From JAWBMQ01 sp038828875 (GTDB taxonomy: Archaea > Nanobdellota > Nanobdellia > Woesearchaeales > JAWBMQ01), in assembly GCA_038828875.1 (NCBI GenBank), contig JAWBMQ010000001.1, positions 1 to 64,000 on the forward strand: a stretch of 64,000 bases of DNA. Direction: 5' to 3'. The position numbers were made by a program, and so were the translations under genes. Positions 42,646 to 52,716 of this stretch are shown here, one piece after another. Within the stretch, counting starts at the first letter, position 1. Each line of letters begins with the position of its first letter. The notes beneath the pieces were generated by a model. The model saw only the letters and a program-made list of their open reading frames with translations. It searched no databases and was not told where the DNA came from.

Positions 42646-43245
42646 TTAGAGTTGTTGCATGAAATCTTCAATTTCATATTTGAATTCTTTTTCGTTCTTG
42701 ATCATGCCTCTGTTTAGCATGTAGTGTTTAGCAAATAACCAGAAAAACAATCCTAGGCTGGTTCTTCCTTTGTTGTTAAAAGGTATTACTAAATCAATTT
42801 TATTTGCAGTATTATTTGTGTCACAGATTGCTACAATTGGAATTCCTCTTGAAAAAGCATCATCTATTGCGTTTTTATCGAAAACAGGATCTACAGCTAG
42901 CAATATCTTTGCTTCGGTATACTCTTTTAATGAAGGGTTTGTTAACATTCCAGGGAAATATCTTCCGGGCATAGTTTTTATTCCTGTGATTTCTTGCAAT
43001 TTCATCAAAGGTTTTAGAGCAGTTTCTCTTCTTCCTACAACAAGTATGTCTTCAGGAGAATATTTGCTCAAAAATTTGAACGCTGTTCTCAATCTTTTAT
43101 CTACTTCTGAAATGTTGAATACAGATAAACCATCCTCTCTAGTTTTAAAAATAAATTTTTCTAAATATTTTGTTTTGAATTTAGTACCGATATGTGCACC
43201 ATATTTTAAATAAAGATCTCTGGAAATTAGCAAATCTTCAGCCAT
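42646..43245 (-). CDS. rps2: Small-subunit ribosomal protein S2
   Basis: About 199 residues, archaeal S2 (eukaryotic SA) type: YLKYGAHIGTKFKTKYLEKFI, LVVGRRETALKPLMKLQEITG, GRYFPGMLTN, LLAVDPVFDKNAIDDAF, and PIVAICDTNNTANKIDLVIPFNNKGRTSLGLFFWLFA. It binds the small-subunit platform. The start is the ATG at 43245 after AGGTGAT; an in-frame TTG precedes it. It stands apart from its usual ribosomal or enolase operon. Confidence 0.96.
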   Translation of the reverse strand: MAEDLLISRDLYLKYGAHIGTKFKTKYLEKFIFKTREDGLSVFNISEVDKRLRTAFKFLSKYSPEDILVVGRRETALKPLMKLQEITGIKTMPGRYFPGMLTNPSLKEYTEAKILLAVDPVFDKNAIDDAFSRGIPIVAICDTNNTANKIDLVIPFNNKGRTSLGLFFWLFAKHYMLNRGMIKNEKEFKYEIEDFMQQL

Positions 43246-43330
43246 CAAATCACCTCATTTAATCATGTGATAAATGTTCTATTTATAAATTTATTTAAAA
43301 TAAACAAATATTATTTTTTTGTTTTTTTAT

Positions 43331-44047
43331 TTACTCAAAAAAATGCATAATTACCATCAATAAAACTCCTAATAAAAGCGAAAATTCAATTAAATATTTT
43401 TTATTATGTTCTCTTTCGTGTAATGACGGAATTAAATCAGATGCTGCTAAATATATAAATCCTCCAGCAGTTATGCCTAAAAGATAAGCTGAAAATTCTA
43501 GTTCACCAATAAAATATCCAGCAATACCTCCTAAAATCGCACTACATTGAACTAAGAATGTTAAAATCAAGGCTTTTTTCTTTTTAAGTCCATCGTAGAT
43601 CAAAATAGAAAAATTTCCTAGTTCTTGAGGTAATTCATGAAACAATATTGCTAAGCTAGTAGTTATTCCTAGAGTAGTTGAAACTGAAAAAGAAATTCCT
43701 ATTGCTAATCCATCTATAAAATTATGTAAAAAATCTGCTATCAAAACTAAAATCGAAACGTTTTTTCTTTCACAAACATGTTTACTATGACAATGATGAT
43801 AATGTAAAATTCGTTCTAAAAAATAAAAAACAAAGAATCCAAGAATTAACGAAATGCTTCCTTTTTCTATAGCTTCAGGAATTAGATGTAAAAAAGCACC
43901 ACCTAGTAAAGAACCTGCTGCAAAAGCTACCAAAAACGGAACTAATTTACTTACTTTTTTTTCGTTTATAAAAAAGAAGACAATTCCTATAAGTCCTGCC
44001 AAACTTACAATTATTGTTGAAATCAAAATATACGCTAAATTTGTCAT
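43331..44047 (-). CDS. ZIP-family divalent metal transporter
   Basis: An integral membrane protein of 238 residues with about eight helices. Helix 4 carries HNFIDGLAIGIS and helix 5 HELPQELGNF, the HNxxDG and HExPxE metal-path motifs of ZIP transporters, and a His/Cys loop (HYHHCHSKHVCE) lies between helices 3 and 4 as in many ZIP proteins. It imports zinc or iron. The substrate is not fixed by sequence. Confidence 0.92.
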   Translation of the reverse strand: MTNLAYILISTIIVSLAGLIGIVFFFINEKKVSKLVPFLVAFAAGSLLGGAFLHLIPEAIEKGSISLILGFFVFYFLERILHYHHCHSKHVCERKNVSILVLIADFLHNFIDGLAIGISFSVSTTLGITTSLAILFHELPQELGNFSILIYDGLKKKKALILTFLVQCSAILGGIAGYFIGELEFSAYLLGITAGGFIYLAASDLIPSLHEREHNKKYLIEFSLLLGVLLMVIMHFFE

Positions 44048-44105
44048 AAAGTTAGGGAATTAATTTTGTTTTAAAAAAATTATGAAAATAATCTTTTATT
44101 AATTT

Positions 44106-44579
44106 TTAAATATTGAACTGTTTTTTGGCAATTTCTATTGCCTTTTCAAAACTAACTTTTGGTTTTTTTTCAGGAAGTATAATTTTTTCTCTGGTCAAAG
44201 GAAAATCTCTACATATCTTTGGTCTATATGGATAAATTTTACATTCATTTTTATCTTCATCAAAAAAAGGACAGACATCTGCAAGAATAAAATAATCTAA
44301 TACTTTTAGCTTTTCATCGAAAAGTATCTTATTGGGCTTAATTTTTAGATAAATATTTAGTTCTTTAGCTTTTTCTTCAAGGATTATTTTTTCATCTTCC
44401 TTGATAGAAATCGTAATCAATCTTAAGTCAAATAAATATAATATAGATTTTTTATAATATATTGCCTTTCTTAACTCTAATTCCTCTTCTTGAGAAAGAT
44501 TTGATTTGGCTAAATGAAATCTACAACAGTTTCCACATCGCTTACACTCTTCTGAAAGGTTACATTGGTAGTGAGTCAT
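44106..44579 (-). CDS. YkgJ-type cysteine-cluster protein
   Basis: A protein of 157 residues with the N-terminal cluster CKRCGNCCRF and a downstream CPFFDEDKNECKIYPYRPKICRDFP, the paired cysteine motif of the YkgJ/UPF0153 family, thought to bind zinc or an iron-sulfur cluster. The middle ~60 residues are an unusual lysine-rich insertion. The biochemical role of the family is not settled. It is divergent from the surface protein gene at 44724. Confidence 0.82.
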   Translation of the reverse strand: MTHYQCNLSEECKRCGNCCRFHLAKSNLSQEEELELRKAIYYKKSILYLFDLRLITISIKEDEKIILEEKAKELNIYLKIKPNKILFDEKLKVLDYFILADVCPFFDEDKNECKIYPYRPKICRDFPLTREKIILPEKKPKVSFEKAIEIAKKQFNI

Positions 44580-44723
44580 AACTAAGAAAATAAAATAAGA
44601 TTTATAAATTGTAAGTTATTTATAAATAAATGTGTTAGTTTTTCCTTCTAAGTTTCATCTTAGAAATATTTATATATCAGCTTGTATATATAAAAGTATA
44701 GTTTTTAGTATATTGGTGACAAA
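44580..44723. promoter_or_regulatory. Divergent promoter region with two inverted repeats
   Basis: Between the divergent genes lies a 9-base inverted repeat, TTTATAAAT at 44601-44609 and ATTTATAAA at 44618-44626, which doubles as a TATA-like element on both strands. A second perfect 7-base inverted repeat is TTCTAAG/CTTAGAA (44646-44665). A TATA-like GTATATATAAAAG and then GGTGAC precede the ATG at 44724. The inverted repeats are candidate operators. Confidence 0.45.
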
Positions 44724-46841
44724 ATGACTAACAAAAAGATTTTATGGTTGTTGATTGGAATGTTTTTTTTCTTTTCTATAATTGGAATTTTCGCAACAGA
44801 GCCACAAATTAATATAACTTTGTATGAATATGTTACGAGTAATATTACTTTTGATCCTTTTGAATATTGTCACATTGCTGAAACACCTTTGCCTGAATGT
44901 GAAAATAGAACGACATATTCTATAAGAGGTTATTTAGAAATTGAGAATGTTAATCCTAATGTTACATATAATGATCTTTGGGTTGTTATTGGAAACATTT
45001 CTAATATTAAGCAATACACTAGAAATGATTCTTCTAGCTATAGATTAAGTTGGATGTATGGAAATGGAACTGATGAAGTTGAAGCTTTAGGCGTTTATTA
45101 TGATAAAAATTCTAAAACAGATACAGTTTTTACATTATCAGGTCAAGAGTATGTAGTAATCCATATCCCTGAGATTAAACCTAATGAAAAAGTAAGATGG
45201 GACTATGTTGTTGATGAAAATGCAGTTAATAAACCTCCATTGAACATAAGTACTAATTACTCACACTTAAAAATTATAACTGGTGGTGAATTAACTGTAA
45301 ATCAGTTCATTAGCAACGTTTTTGATTATGTTAAAGCTTATCAAGATGAATGTATTTATGATTTAAACTTGACTTTGAAAACAAGAAATGGAACATGGGG
45401 AAGCGGGAGTGGTACTCAATATGATTTTGAATTTACTTTTATAGATGGAAGTGAATCTATCGATGATACTGATAATTTTGAAATTGTTAAAATTAATAAT
45501 AGAGAATGGTATGTTTCTCTAAAAAATGCTAATTTTTGTATGCCTCTAGGATATATGGTTAATATTAGTTATAAAGTTAAGATGCCTGATACATTACCTA
45601 TTACTGATTATTATCAATTTTTGGATATAGATTCAAGTTATAGATTAAATAGCTTAATTTCTTCAATGAATGTGCTTAATATTGTAGCAACTAGTGAAGG
45701 AAATTATATAAACATTACAAAAAAGATAACAAGTGATCCTAATGATTTAATCAATTTGTTAGGTTACAATATTACTTGGAACATTAGCGCAGGATTTTAT
45801 ACTACAAACAATATAGTTTATAATATTACTAAAGTTACTCTTTGGGTATCTAGAAGAAGTCAAATCAATGAAAGTTCATTTTTAGAAGATATAGATAATG
45901 ATACTGTAACAGGAATGATTCCCTTAATTTATAATATGACTTGGGAGGATGTTTGTTATTATAGAGATAATTCAGGAACCATAGAATTGTTTTGTGATCC
46001 AAATCATCCAAACAAATTAAATTCTGACAATGGTATTATAGATTATACTAAACAGTGGGCAATGGTTCAAAGTTGGTTTTTCAATTATAGTGATCCAGGA
46101 AGAGGATCTCCAATTTTGTTCGCAAAGGTATTTTATACATTATTGAATGACAATTATGAAAATATTTCAAAATCAAATTATAGTGAAAATGTTGGTCAAG
46201 TGAGAGTGTTTTATAGAACATTCAATGAAAGTGACAGATACACATTGCAAATTTACATTGTAGTAGATTATTATCTTCAATTAATTAAAAATATTACAAA
46301 GGTATCTAGTGGTGATGAAAATAAATATTTAGTGGAAATTTATGTGCATAATAATGGTCCTTCACCAACTCCAAAAGATAGGCAAATCTTAATTTATGAT
46401 TTTGTACCTAATACATTTAACATATTAACCGATTTAACTGAATATACTAATGATAATATTTATCCAATGGCAGCAAAGAATCCACAATATAGTGTAAATT
46501 ATTATAATAATGATGTTAGTGGAAAATATAATGGCAAGGTTTTGAAATTCGTTTTAAATCCGCCAGCAGGTGGTGCAGTATTTAATCCCGGAAACAATGA
46601 TCCTAATTGGGAAAATGAAAATGCAACATTTATTGTAAGATATGAAATAGAAGGTCAAGGAGAATATAATTTCAGAGAGGTATATTTAACAGGTTTAGAC
46701 CCAATGTTAATAGAAGGAGCAGGAGCAAGCATAAAGAGTTTAATTATTGAAATGATAAAGAATGATAGTAATTATGAATTGATTTTGTTATTAATTGCGA
46801 TTGCAGCAATGGGATTAGTTTTTGTAACAAGAAAGATTTAA
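44724..46841 (+). CDS. Membrane-anchored surface glycoprotein
   Basis: A protein of 705 residues. It has a signal peptide (ILWLLIGMFFFFSIIGIFA), a long beta-rich exterior rich in Asn-x-Ser/Thr, a DUF11-like module near residues 510-590 (ITKVSSGDENKYLVEIYVHNNGPSP), and a C-terminal membrane helix (LILLLIAIAAMGLVFVT) with a short basic tail. This is the usual layout of archaeal envelope proteins. An S-layer role is possible but unsupported. Confidence 0.75.
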   Translation: MTNKKILWLLIGMFFFFSIIGIFATEPQINITLYEYVTSNITFDPFEYCHIAETPLPECENRTTYSIRGYLEIENVNPNVTYNDLWVVIGNISNIKQYTRNDSSSYRLSWMYGNGTDEVEALGVYYDKNSKTDTVFTLSGQEYVVIHIPEIKPNEKVRWDYVVDENAVNKPPLNISTNYSHLKIITGGELTVNQFISNVFDYVKAYQDECIYDLNLTLKTRNGTWGSGSGTQYDFEFTFIDGSESIDDTDNFEIVKINNREWYVSLKNANFCMPLGYMVNISYKVKMPDTLPITDYYQFLDIDSSYRLNSLISSMNVLNIVATSEGNYINITKKITSDPNDLINLLGYNITWNISAGFYTTNNIVYNITKVTLWVSRRSQINESSFLEDIDNDTVTGMIPLIYNMTWEDVCYYRDNSGTIELFCDPNHPNKLNSDNGIIDYTKQWAMVQSWFFNYSDPGRGSPILFAKVFYTLLNDNYENISKSNYSENVGQVRVFYRTFNESDRYTLQIYIVVDYYLQLIKNITKVSSGDENKYLVEIYVHNNGPSPTPKDRQILIYDFVPNTFNILTDLTEYTNDNIYPMAAKNPQYSVNYYNNDVSGKYNGKVLKFVLNPPAGGAVFNPGNNDPNWENENATFIVRYEIEGQGEYNFREVYLTGLDPMLIEGAGASIKSLIIEMIKNDSNYELILLLIAIAAMGLVFVTRKI

Positions 46842-46937
46842 GTAAGTTTTTAATTTTTTAATTTTTAAATTTCTTTTTTAATTTTTCAGAAATTCAAAAA
46901 ATTTAAATATATTTGTTTTATTTAAATATAAATCCAA

Positions 46938-47402
46938 ATGGAGCCAAATGAAAGTATAGAAAAACAAGAAAGAGAAATTGTAGATTTATTTTTATCATCT
47001 ATTTCTCAATTCATAAATTTTTTTGGAATTAATGAATCTGTAGCTAAGATATGGATAACAATTATGCTTTCTAAGGAGCCAATAGGGCAAAAAGAGATTT
47101 CTGAAAAAACTGGATTTAGTTTGAGTTTAATTAGCCCAGCATTAAAACAACTAGAACATCAAGGTTTGATAGAAAAAGCAACCACAGGAGGAAAAAATAA
47201 AAAGTACATAGTAAGCAAAACATTGTCAGAATCTTTTTTGATGATTTTATTACATTATAATTTGAGTCATGTACAGGAATTAGAATCAAAGTTAAAGGAA
47301 CTTTTAAAGAATAAGCAGTATGATAATAAAAGGGAAGAGTTGGAAAAATTAACTAAAGAAATTGAATCGTTGAAAAAACTGATTGAAAGAATTACAAAAT
47401 AA
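46938..47402 (+). CDS. GbsR/MarR-like transcription regulator
   Basis: A protein of 154 residues. The winged helix IGQKEISEKTGFSLSLISPALKQLEHQGLIEKA, with the wing TTGGKNKKYIV, follows a dimerisation helix, and the C-terminal ~35 residues form a Lys/Glu coiled coil. The layout resembles GbsR-type regulators. A TATA-like TTTAAATATA lies about 25 bases before the ATG. The effector is unknown. It may control the neighbouring surface protein; that is positional guesswork. Confidence 0.75.
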   Translation: MEPNESIEKQEREIVDLFLSSISQFINFFGINESVAKIWITIMLSKEPIGQKEISEKTGFSLSLISPALKQLEHQGLIEKATTGGKNKKYIVSKTLSESFLMILLHYNLSHVQELESKLKELLKNKQYDNKREELEKLTKEIESLKKLIERITK

Positions 47403-47439
47403 TAACATTTTTAAGTGGTAAATTTTTTCTCTTTTTGCA

Positions 47440-48156
47440 ATGGCATTATTTGATTTTTTAAAACCTAAAAAAGTTTCAAAAAAAATAGATTCAAAAGGAA
47501 ATAAAAAAGTAAATGAAAAAGTAAAGAAAGATAAAAAAAGTTTAAAGAAGAAAAGTGAAAAAGAAATTGAAGAAAATTTTGATAAATATTTGATTTATTC
47601 TAGATCAGTTATTGAAGTTGTAGGGAAACCACAGGATTATGTTAAGGAACTTCTAAAACAAATTAAAGATAAGGTAAAAGAAAATCACTACGTTAAATCT
47701 TATAAAACATTTAAGCCTAAGTTAGTTGATGAAAAATTAGAACTTTTTGAAGGTTTTTTGGAATTAGAAATTTATTTTAAGAATGTAGATGAAATGATTG
47801 CGTTCTTGCATAACTTTTATCCATCTTCATTTGAAATTTATGAAAGTAAAATTTCATTTTCATTATCAGAAATTAATTCAATGTTAAATTCTGAATTATA
47901 CAAACTACACGAATTAGGTTTAGCTTTAAAAGAAGTTTCAGCTCAAAATGCAATTTTGAATGCAGAAAATCAACAATTAAAAGATATCTCTCAAAAACTT
48001 ATAGAAAATTTAATCTTAGTAGCTTTAAGAACTCATGAGAAATTGACATATGAAGAAATTTCAAAAATCACAGGATTAGAAAATTTTGAGTTACAATTAG
48101 AAAACCTAGTTAAAGAAAATAAAGTAAAGAAAGACGGATCTTATTATTATAGATAG
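47440..48156 (+). CDS. Uncharacterised protein with coiled coil and C-terminal wHTH-like end
   Basis: A protein of 238 residues, family not recognised. Residues 8-45 are an almost pure lysine tract likely to bind nucleic acid or membrane. A beta/alpha domain follows (SRSVIEVVGKPQDYVKELLKQI ...), then a helical stretch (~155-190). The last ~45 residues (KLTYEEISKITGLENFELQLENLVKENKVKK) look like a winged helix. It starts 37 bases after the regulator gene and may be co-transcribed. Confidence 0.55.
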   Translation: MALFDFLKPKKVSKKIDSKGNKKVNEKVKKDKKSLKKKSEKEIEENFDKYLIYSRSVIEVVGKPQDYVKELLKQIKDKVKENHYVKSYKTFKPKLVDEKLELFEGFLELEIYFKNVDEMIAFLHNFYPSSFEIYESKISFSLSEINSMLNSELYKLHELGLALKEVSAQNAILNAENQQLKDISQKLIENLILVALRTHEKLTYEEISKITGLENFELQLENLVKENKVKKDGSYYYR

Positions 48157-48158
48157 TT

Positions 48159-49292
48159 TTATTTTTCTATCAATCTTTCTAATCCTGGAAGAATTGGATT
48201 TTCTATGAATTTAAGCATTGCACCACCTGCAGTGCTCACATGAGTAAAATTATTAAAATTGCTAAACTTTTCTATTGCATCTACAGTTTCTCCACCACCT
48301 ACGATTTTAGTACCTTTAAAATTTTCTAGAATCTTTATTAATTCTTTAGTTCCATTTTCAAATTTTTCATTTTCAAACAAACCCATTGGTCCATTCCAGA
48401 CTACTGTTTTTGCATTGTTTATCTCTTTTTTTATCAACTCTAAAGTTTTAGGACCAAGATCATAACATATATCATTTTCTTCTAAAGTTTCTACGATTCG
48501 AGGATCTGAAAATTCGTTGTAAGCTACTACAAAATCAACAGGAAGCAAAATTTTATCTTTGAGTAATTCATAATCTTTTTTTATGCTATCGACTAATTCA
48601 GGTTCATGTAAACTTTTTCCAATTTCTTTGTTTAATGCTTTCATTATTGTAAATATCATTGCACCTCCTAAAACTATTTTATCAGCATATTTATGCAATG
48701 CTTTTATAGTTGTTAATTTAGTAGAGATTTTTGCACCTCCTAGAATTGCAACAAAAGGTTTTTCAGCTTCAAAAATCTTGGATAAATTTTTAACTTCTTT
48801 TTCAACTAACAGCCCTGCATAACTTGGAAGATACTTCATTATTGCGTTTGTTGTGGTATGTTTTCTATGTGCTACTGAAAATGCATCAAAGACATAAACA
48901 TCTGCAAAGCTAGCTAAATATTTTGCAAATTCATCATCGTTTTCAGTTTCCTTCCAAAATCTAATGTTTTCAACTAAAGCAATTCTTGATTTTACTTCAA
49001 AAAGTTTATTAACATCTACAAAATCTATTTTTTCCTTTAAAAGTTCTTGAAGTCTTTCATGAACAGGTTTTAATGAAAATTCTTCGCTTCTTTGTTTAGG
49101 CTCCTTTAGGTGTGAAAGAATAATTATTTGTGAAACGTTTTGGTTTAATAGATATTTTATTGTTGGTAAACTTTCTCTTATTCTGAAATCGTTAACTATT
49201 ACGCCGTTTTCAATAGGAACATTGTAATCAGTTCTTAACATAACTTTTTTGTTTTCAAAATTAAAATCTTTTAAAGTTCTTAATTGTAGCAT
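48159..49292 (-). CDS. pgk: Phosphoglycerate kinase
   Basis: A protein of 377 residues, somewhat short but complete. MLRTDYNVPIENG, LSHLKEPKQR, the nucleotide loop GGAKISTK, VWNGPMGLFEN and the C-terminal GGGETVDAIEKF plus STAGGAMLKF are all present. It makes ATP from 1,3-bisphosphoglycerate in glycolysis, or runs in reverse to feed the glycogen genes. GGTGAAAAT precedes the ATG. Confidence 0.97.
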   Translation of the reverse strand: MLQLRTLKDFNFENKKVMLRTDYNVPIENGVIVNDFRIRESLPTIKYLLNQNVSQIIILSHLKEPKQRSEEFSLKPVHERLQELLKEKIDFVDVNKLFEVKSRIALVENIRFWKETENDDEFAKYLASFADVYVFDAFSVAHRKHTTTNAIMKYLPSYAGLLVEKEVKNLSKIFEAEKPFVAILGGAKISTKLTTIKALHKYADKIVLGGAMIFTIMKALNKEIGKSLHEPELVDSIKKDYELLKDKILLPVDFVVAYNEFSDPRIVETLEENDICYDLGPKTLELIKKEINNAKTVVWNGPMGLFENEKFENGTKELIKILENFKGTKIVGGGETVDAIEKFSNFNNFTHVSTAGGAMLKFIENPILPGLERLIEK

Positions 49293-49328
49293 ATTTTCAC
49301 CTTTTTATGCATAAAAGAGATTATAAAA

Positions 49329-49712
49329 TTAAAAATCTTTCTTTATTTTTGGGTTGGTTAGAATTCCTAAAATTATAAAAAAGGATCCTAAAATTAAGTA
49401 AGTTATTTCAGGAGTAAAATAATAATTCAAAACTTTGATGAGTGACAATGCAAGGAAAAAGAAGCCCATAATCAAGAAAAATGCTTTAAGAATGCTTAAA
49501 ATGATAACTGTTTTTACGAATTTGACAATCATCTCTTCAATTTCTATAATCTTTTGTTTTACGTTTTCAAAGCTAAAATTAACTGTTTTTTCAATAACTA
49601 AACTTAAGACTCCTAAAATTTTATCAGCAATGTTTTGTTTTATGAAATCTAAAAAAGATGGTTCTTCTTGAATTTCATCGTTTTCTTTATCTTTTTTGTT
49701 TTTTTTCATCAT
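49329..49712 (-). CDS. Small membrane protein, unknown
   Basis: A protein of 127 residues. A charged N-terminus and amphipathic helices are followed by two membrane helices (IILSILKAFFLIMGFFFLALSLI and ITYLILGSFFIILGIL) and a short basic tail. It is similar in layout to phage-holin-superfamily/DUF1469-type proteins, without certainty. It follows the 79-residue membrane gene by about 26 bases, and the two probably form an operon. Confidence 0.6.
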   Translation of the reverse strand: MMKKNKKDKENDEIQEEPSFLDFIKQNIADKILGVLSLVIEKTVNFSFENVKQKIIEIEEMIVKFVKTVIILSILKAFFLIMGFFFLALSLIKVLNYYFTPEITYLILGSFFIILGILTNPKIKKDF

Positions 49713-49738
49713 TTCACCTATTTTTAAAGTTTAAGGAG

Positions 49739-49978
49739 TTATTCTTTTTTGTTTTTATTTTTAGAAATTAGCGCTCCAACTATCAAACCACCTACGAAGC
49801 CAGCTAATGCATAAGTTGCAGGATGATTTAACTTTTTCCAATTTATTTTTTTAAAATCTTCACTTAATTCTTTTTTCAATTCTTCTGATTTTTCTGTAAG
49901 TTCTTTTTTTAGCTTTTTTAACTCTTCAAGTGACTTCATAATATTCTCTTTTTCTTTTTCTTCATTTTTTTTAGCCAT
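49739..49978 (-). CDS. Small coiled-coil membrane protein (YqjD/DUF883-like layout)
   Basis: A protein of 79 residues: a Lys/Glu coiled coil (MKSLEELKKLKKELTEKSEEL), then one glycine-rich membrane helix (YALAGFVGGLIVGALIS) and a basic end. The same layout is seen in ribosome-associated membrane proteins such as YqjD, but homology is unproven. GGTGATATT precedes the ATG. Probably co-transcribed with the 127-residue membrane protein downstream. Confidence 0.6.
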   Translation of the reverse strand: MAKKNEEKEKENIMKSLEELKKLKKELTEKSEELKKELSEDFKKINWKKLNHPATYALAGFVGGLIVGALISKNKNKKE

Positions 49979-50108
49979 AATATCACCTTCTCTTTATTAT
50001 TATAAGTGAAAGCTTTTTATTAATTTTTCTAAATTTTTTTAAGTTAAATAACATAACTTTTAAATAATAGTTCCTTCTATTTTTGAATTTAAATAATATG
50101 GTGGGATT

Positions 50109-52658
50109 ATGCAAGAATATGATAAATTAACTTCAAAAGAATTCGATAAGCATTATGATTTTAAAGTTTATGAACCTCTTGTTGAGAAATATTGGTTAGA
50201 ATATGATTTTTACAATAAATCTTTTGATGCATTCATTAATGATGTCATAGAAGGAAAAATTAAGTTAGAAATAGCTAAAGAAAAGGTGTATTCTATTGAT
50301 ACTCCTCCCCCAACAGTTAACGCGGATGGAATGCATATAGGTCATGCTTTTAGTTATTCTCAAATAGATTTTTTTGCAAGATTTCAAAGAATGAGAGGAA
50401 AAGTAGTGTACTTTCCTTTTGGATTTGATGACAATGGTCTGCCTACTGAAAGATATGTAGAAAAGAAGATAGGTAAAAAAGCTGATGAAATGTCTAGAGA
50501 AGAGTTTAGAAAAATTTGTTATGAAAAAATAACTGAGCTAGAAAAAACATTCCAAGATTTTTGGATAAGAATGGGATTAAGTGCAGATTTCAGAAATCCA
50601 TATTCAACAATCTCTCCTGAAGTTATTAAAATTTCACAGCTTTCTTTTGTAGAGCTTTATGAGCAAGGAAGAATCTATAGAAAAGATTCTCCAATTCAAT
50701 GGTGTCCAGAATGTAAAACAGCAATTTCACAAACAGAAACAAAAGATTTAGATTTAGAAAGTACTTTTAATGATATTGTTTTTAAGCTTATAGATGAAAA
50801 AGGAAATGAGGTTGAAGATTTAATTATTGCTACAACAAGACCTGAATTGTTGCCTGCATGTGTTGCTGTTTTTATTCATCCATCAGATCCAAGAGCAAGT
50901 AAATATGTTGGAAAAAAAGCTAAAGTGCCTTTATTTAATTTTACAGTTCCTATTCTTGCAGATGAACGTGTTGATCCTGAAAAAGGTACAGGAATTGTAA
51001 TGTGTTGTACTTTTGGAGATGTTACTGATGTAGAATGGTATAAAGTTTATAATTTGCCACTGAAAGAGGCAATAAATGAAAAAGGAATTATGACTGAAAT
51101 TGCAGGAAAATATAGAGGGATGAAATTATTAGAAGCTAGAAAAGCAATAATTGAAGATTTAAAATCAAATAATCTTTTAATAAATCAGAAAAAAATTGTG
51201 CATACTGTTAATGTACATGAAAGATGTAATACTCCTATTGAATTACTTTCAAGGCCACAATGGTTTATAAAGTATTTAGATTTAAAAGATGATTTCTTGA
51301 GATTAGGTAAAGAGTTGAAATGGTATCCAGAGCATATGGTTCATAGATATAATAATTGGATAAAAGGATTACAATGGGATTGGTGTATTAGTAGACAGCG
51401 TTATTTTGGAGTTCCTATTCCTGTATGGTATTGTGAAAAAGGACATATTGTTGTTGCTAAAAAGGAAGAATTGCCAGTAGATCCTACAAGTGTAGCTAAG
51501 AAATGTCCTATCTGTGGAAGTAATTGTAAACCTGATGAAGATGTTTTAGATACTTGGGCAACATCATCTTTAACTCCTTTTATAATTTCAAAATGGAGAG
51601 AAGATGATTTGTTTTTTAAATTAACATTCCCAAATTCCCTAAGACCACAGGCACATGATATAATAAGTTTTTGGTTATTTAATACAGTAGTAAAATCTTG
51701 GTTACATGAAAAATCATTACCTTGGAAAAATGCAGCAATTTCTGGTTATGTTTTAGCAGCAGATGGAAGTAAAATGTCTAAAAGCAAAGGTAATGTAGTA
51801 AATCCATGGGATATAATAAATCAATATGGAAGCGATGTTTTAAGATTCTGGGCAGGAAGTAGTAAGCTAGGAGAAGATTTACCAATAGAAGATAAAGAAT
51901 TCATTAATGGTAAAAAATTTGTAGATAAAATGTGGAATGCATCTAGATTTTTAATGATGAATTTAGATAATTATTATAAAGCTCATTCAGAGAGAAAAAT
52001 TGACATTTTTGAAGTTAGCAAAGCTAGTAAATTTTTCTTGAATAGATGGTTATTAACAAAACTATCTAAAGCTACTCAAAGTGCAACTAAAGCTTTTGAA
52101 GAAAATTATGATTATTCTAAGGTAAAGCAATACGCTGAGAAATTCTTTAGACAGGTTTATTGTGATAATTATTTAGAATTTGTGAAGTATTATTTCAAAA
52201 ATGAAACAAATGATGATTTAATGGATGAAATAATCGCAACATTGAAATTAGGTTTGCTCAATTCTTTAAAATTAATTTCTCCAATTATGCCACATATTAG
52301 TGAAGTTCTTTATCATAAGATCTTTACTTCAGATTTGTCAAAAACTATACATTTTGAATCTTGGCCAGAAGTTGTGTTAATAGATGAAGATGCTGAAGCA
52401 TTAGGAGATTACTTTGCAATGATTGTTTCTGCAGTTAGAAAATATCGTGCATTAGAACAAAAAAAGTTTACAGAAAGTATAAAAGAAATTTCAGTATATT
52501 TAGAAGAGAAATACATTGTTCCTCTTATGAATAATCAACAATTATTGAAAGAAATCTTAAATGCAGAAACTATAAATTTAAATGTAGGTAGGTTTAAAGT
52601 AATTGTAGACGGTAAAGAAATAACTGATTTTGAATATTCACCAGTATTTTTCAATTAA
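50109..52658 (+). CDS. valS: Valyl-tRNA synthetase
   Basis: A class I synthetase of 849 residues. HIGH is at residues 76-79, the archaeal-type YFPFGFDDNGLPTER follows, the editing domain contains TTRPELLPACVAVFIHP, zinc-type cysteines lie at WCPEC and CPIC, and KMSKS is at 555-559. The C-terminal anticodon domain follows. The long bacterial C-terminal coiled coil is absent. The pattern fits the archaeal ValS lineage rather than IleS or LeuS. It stands alone, between small membrane proteins and pilus genes. Confidence 0.95.
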   Translation: MQEYDKLTSKEFDKHYDFKVYEPLVEKYWLEYDFYNKSFDAFINDVIEGKIKLEIAKEKVYSIDTPPPTVNADGMHIGHAFSYSQIDFFARFQRMRGKVVYFPFGFDDNGLPTERYVEKKIGKKADEMSREEFRKICYEKITELEKTFQDFWIRMGLSADFRNPYSTISPEVIKISQLSFVELYEQGRIYRKDSPIQWCPECKTAISQTETKDLDLESTFNDIVFKLIDEKGNEVEDLIIATTRPELLPACVAVFIHPSDPRASKYVGKKAKVPLFNFTVPILADERVDPEKGTGIVMCCTFGDVTDVEWYKVYNLPLKEAINEKGIMTEIAGKYRGMKLLEARKAIIEDLKSNNLLINQKKIVHTVNVHERCNTPIELLSRPQWFIKYLDLKDDFLRLGKELKWYPEHMVHRYNNWIKGLQWDWCISRQRYFGVPIPVWYCEKGHIVVAKKEELPVDPTSVAKKCPICGSNCKPDEDVLDTWATSSLTPFIISKWREDDLFFKLTFPNSLRPQAHDIISFWLFNTVVKSWLHEKSLPWKNAAISGYVLAADGSKMSKSKGNVVNPWDIINQYGSDVLRFWAGSSKLGEDLPIEDKEFINGKKFVDKMWNASRFLMMNLDNYYKAHSERKIDIFEVSKASKFFLNRWLLTKLSKATQSATKAFEENYDYSKVKQYAEKFFRQVYCDNYLEFVKYYFKNETNDDLMDEIIATLKLGLLNSLKLISPIMPHISEVLYHKIFTSDLSKTIHFESWPEVVLIDEDAEALGDYFAMIVSAVRKYRALEQKKFTESIKEISVYLEEKYIVPLMNNQQLLKEILNAETINLNVGRFKVIVDGKEITDFEYSPVFFN

Positions 52659-52716
52659 TTTTTTATTTTTAAGTGATTAATAAAGTTTAAAACATAAAAT
52701 TCATATTTAGTTATTA

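Noticed and set aside
44724..46841. Calling the 705-residue protein the S-layer protein
   Set aside because: It has the right topology, but nothing shows that it forms a lattice; kept as a generic surface protein.
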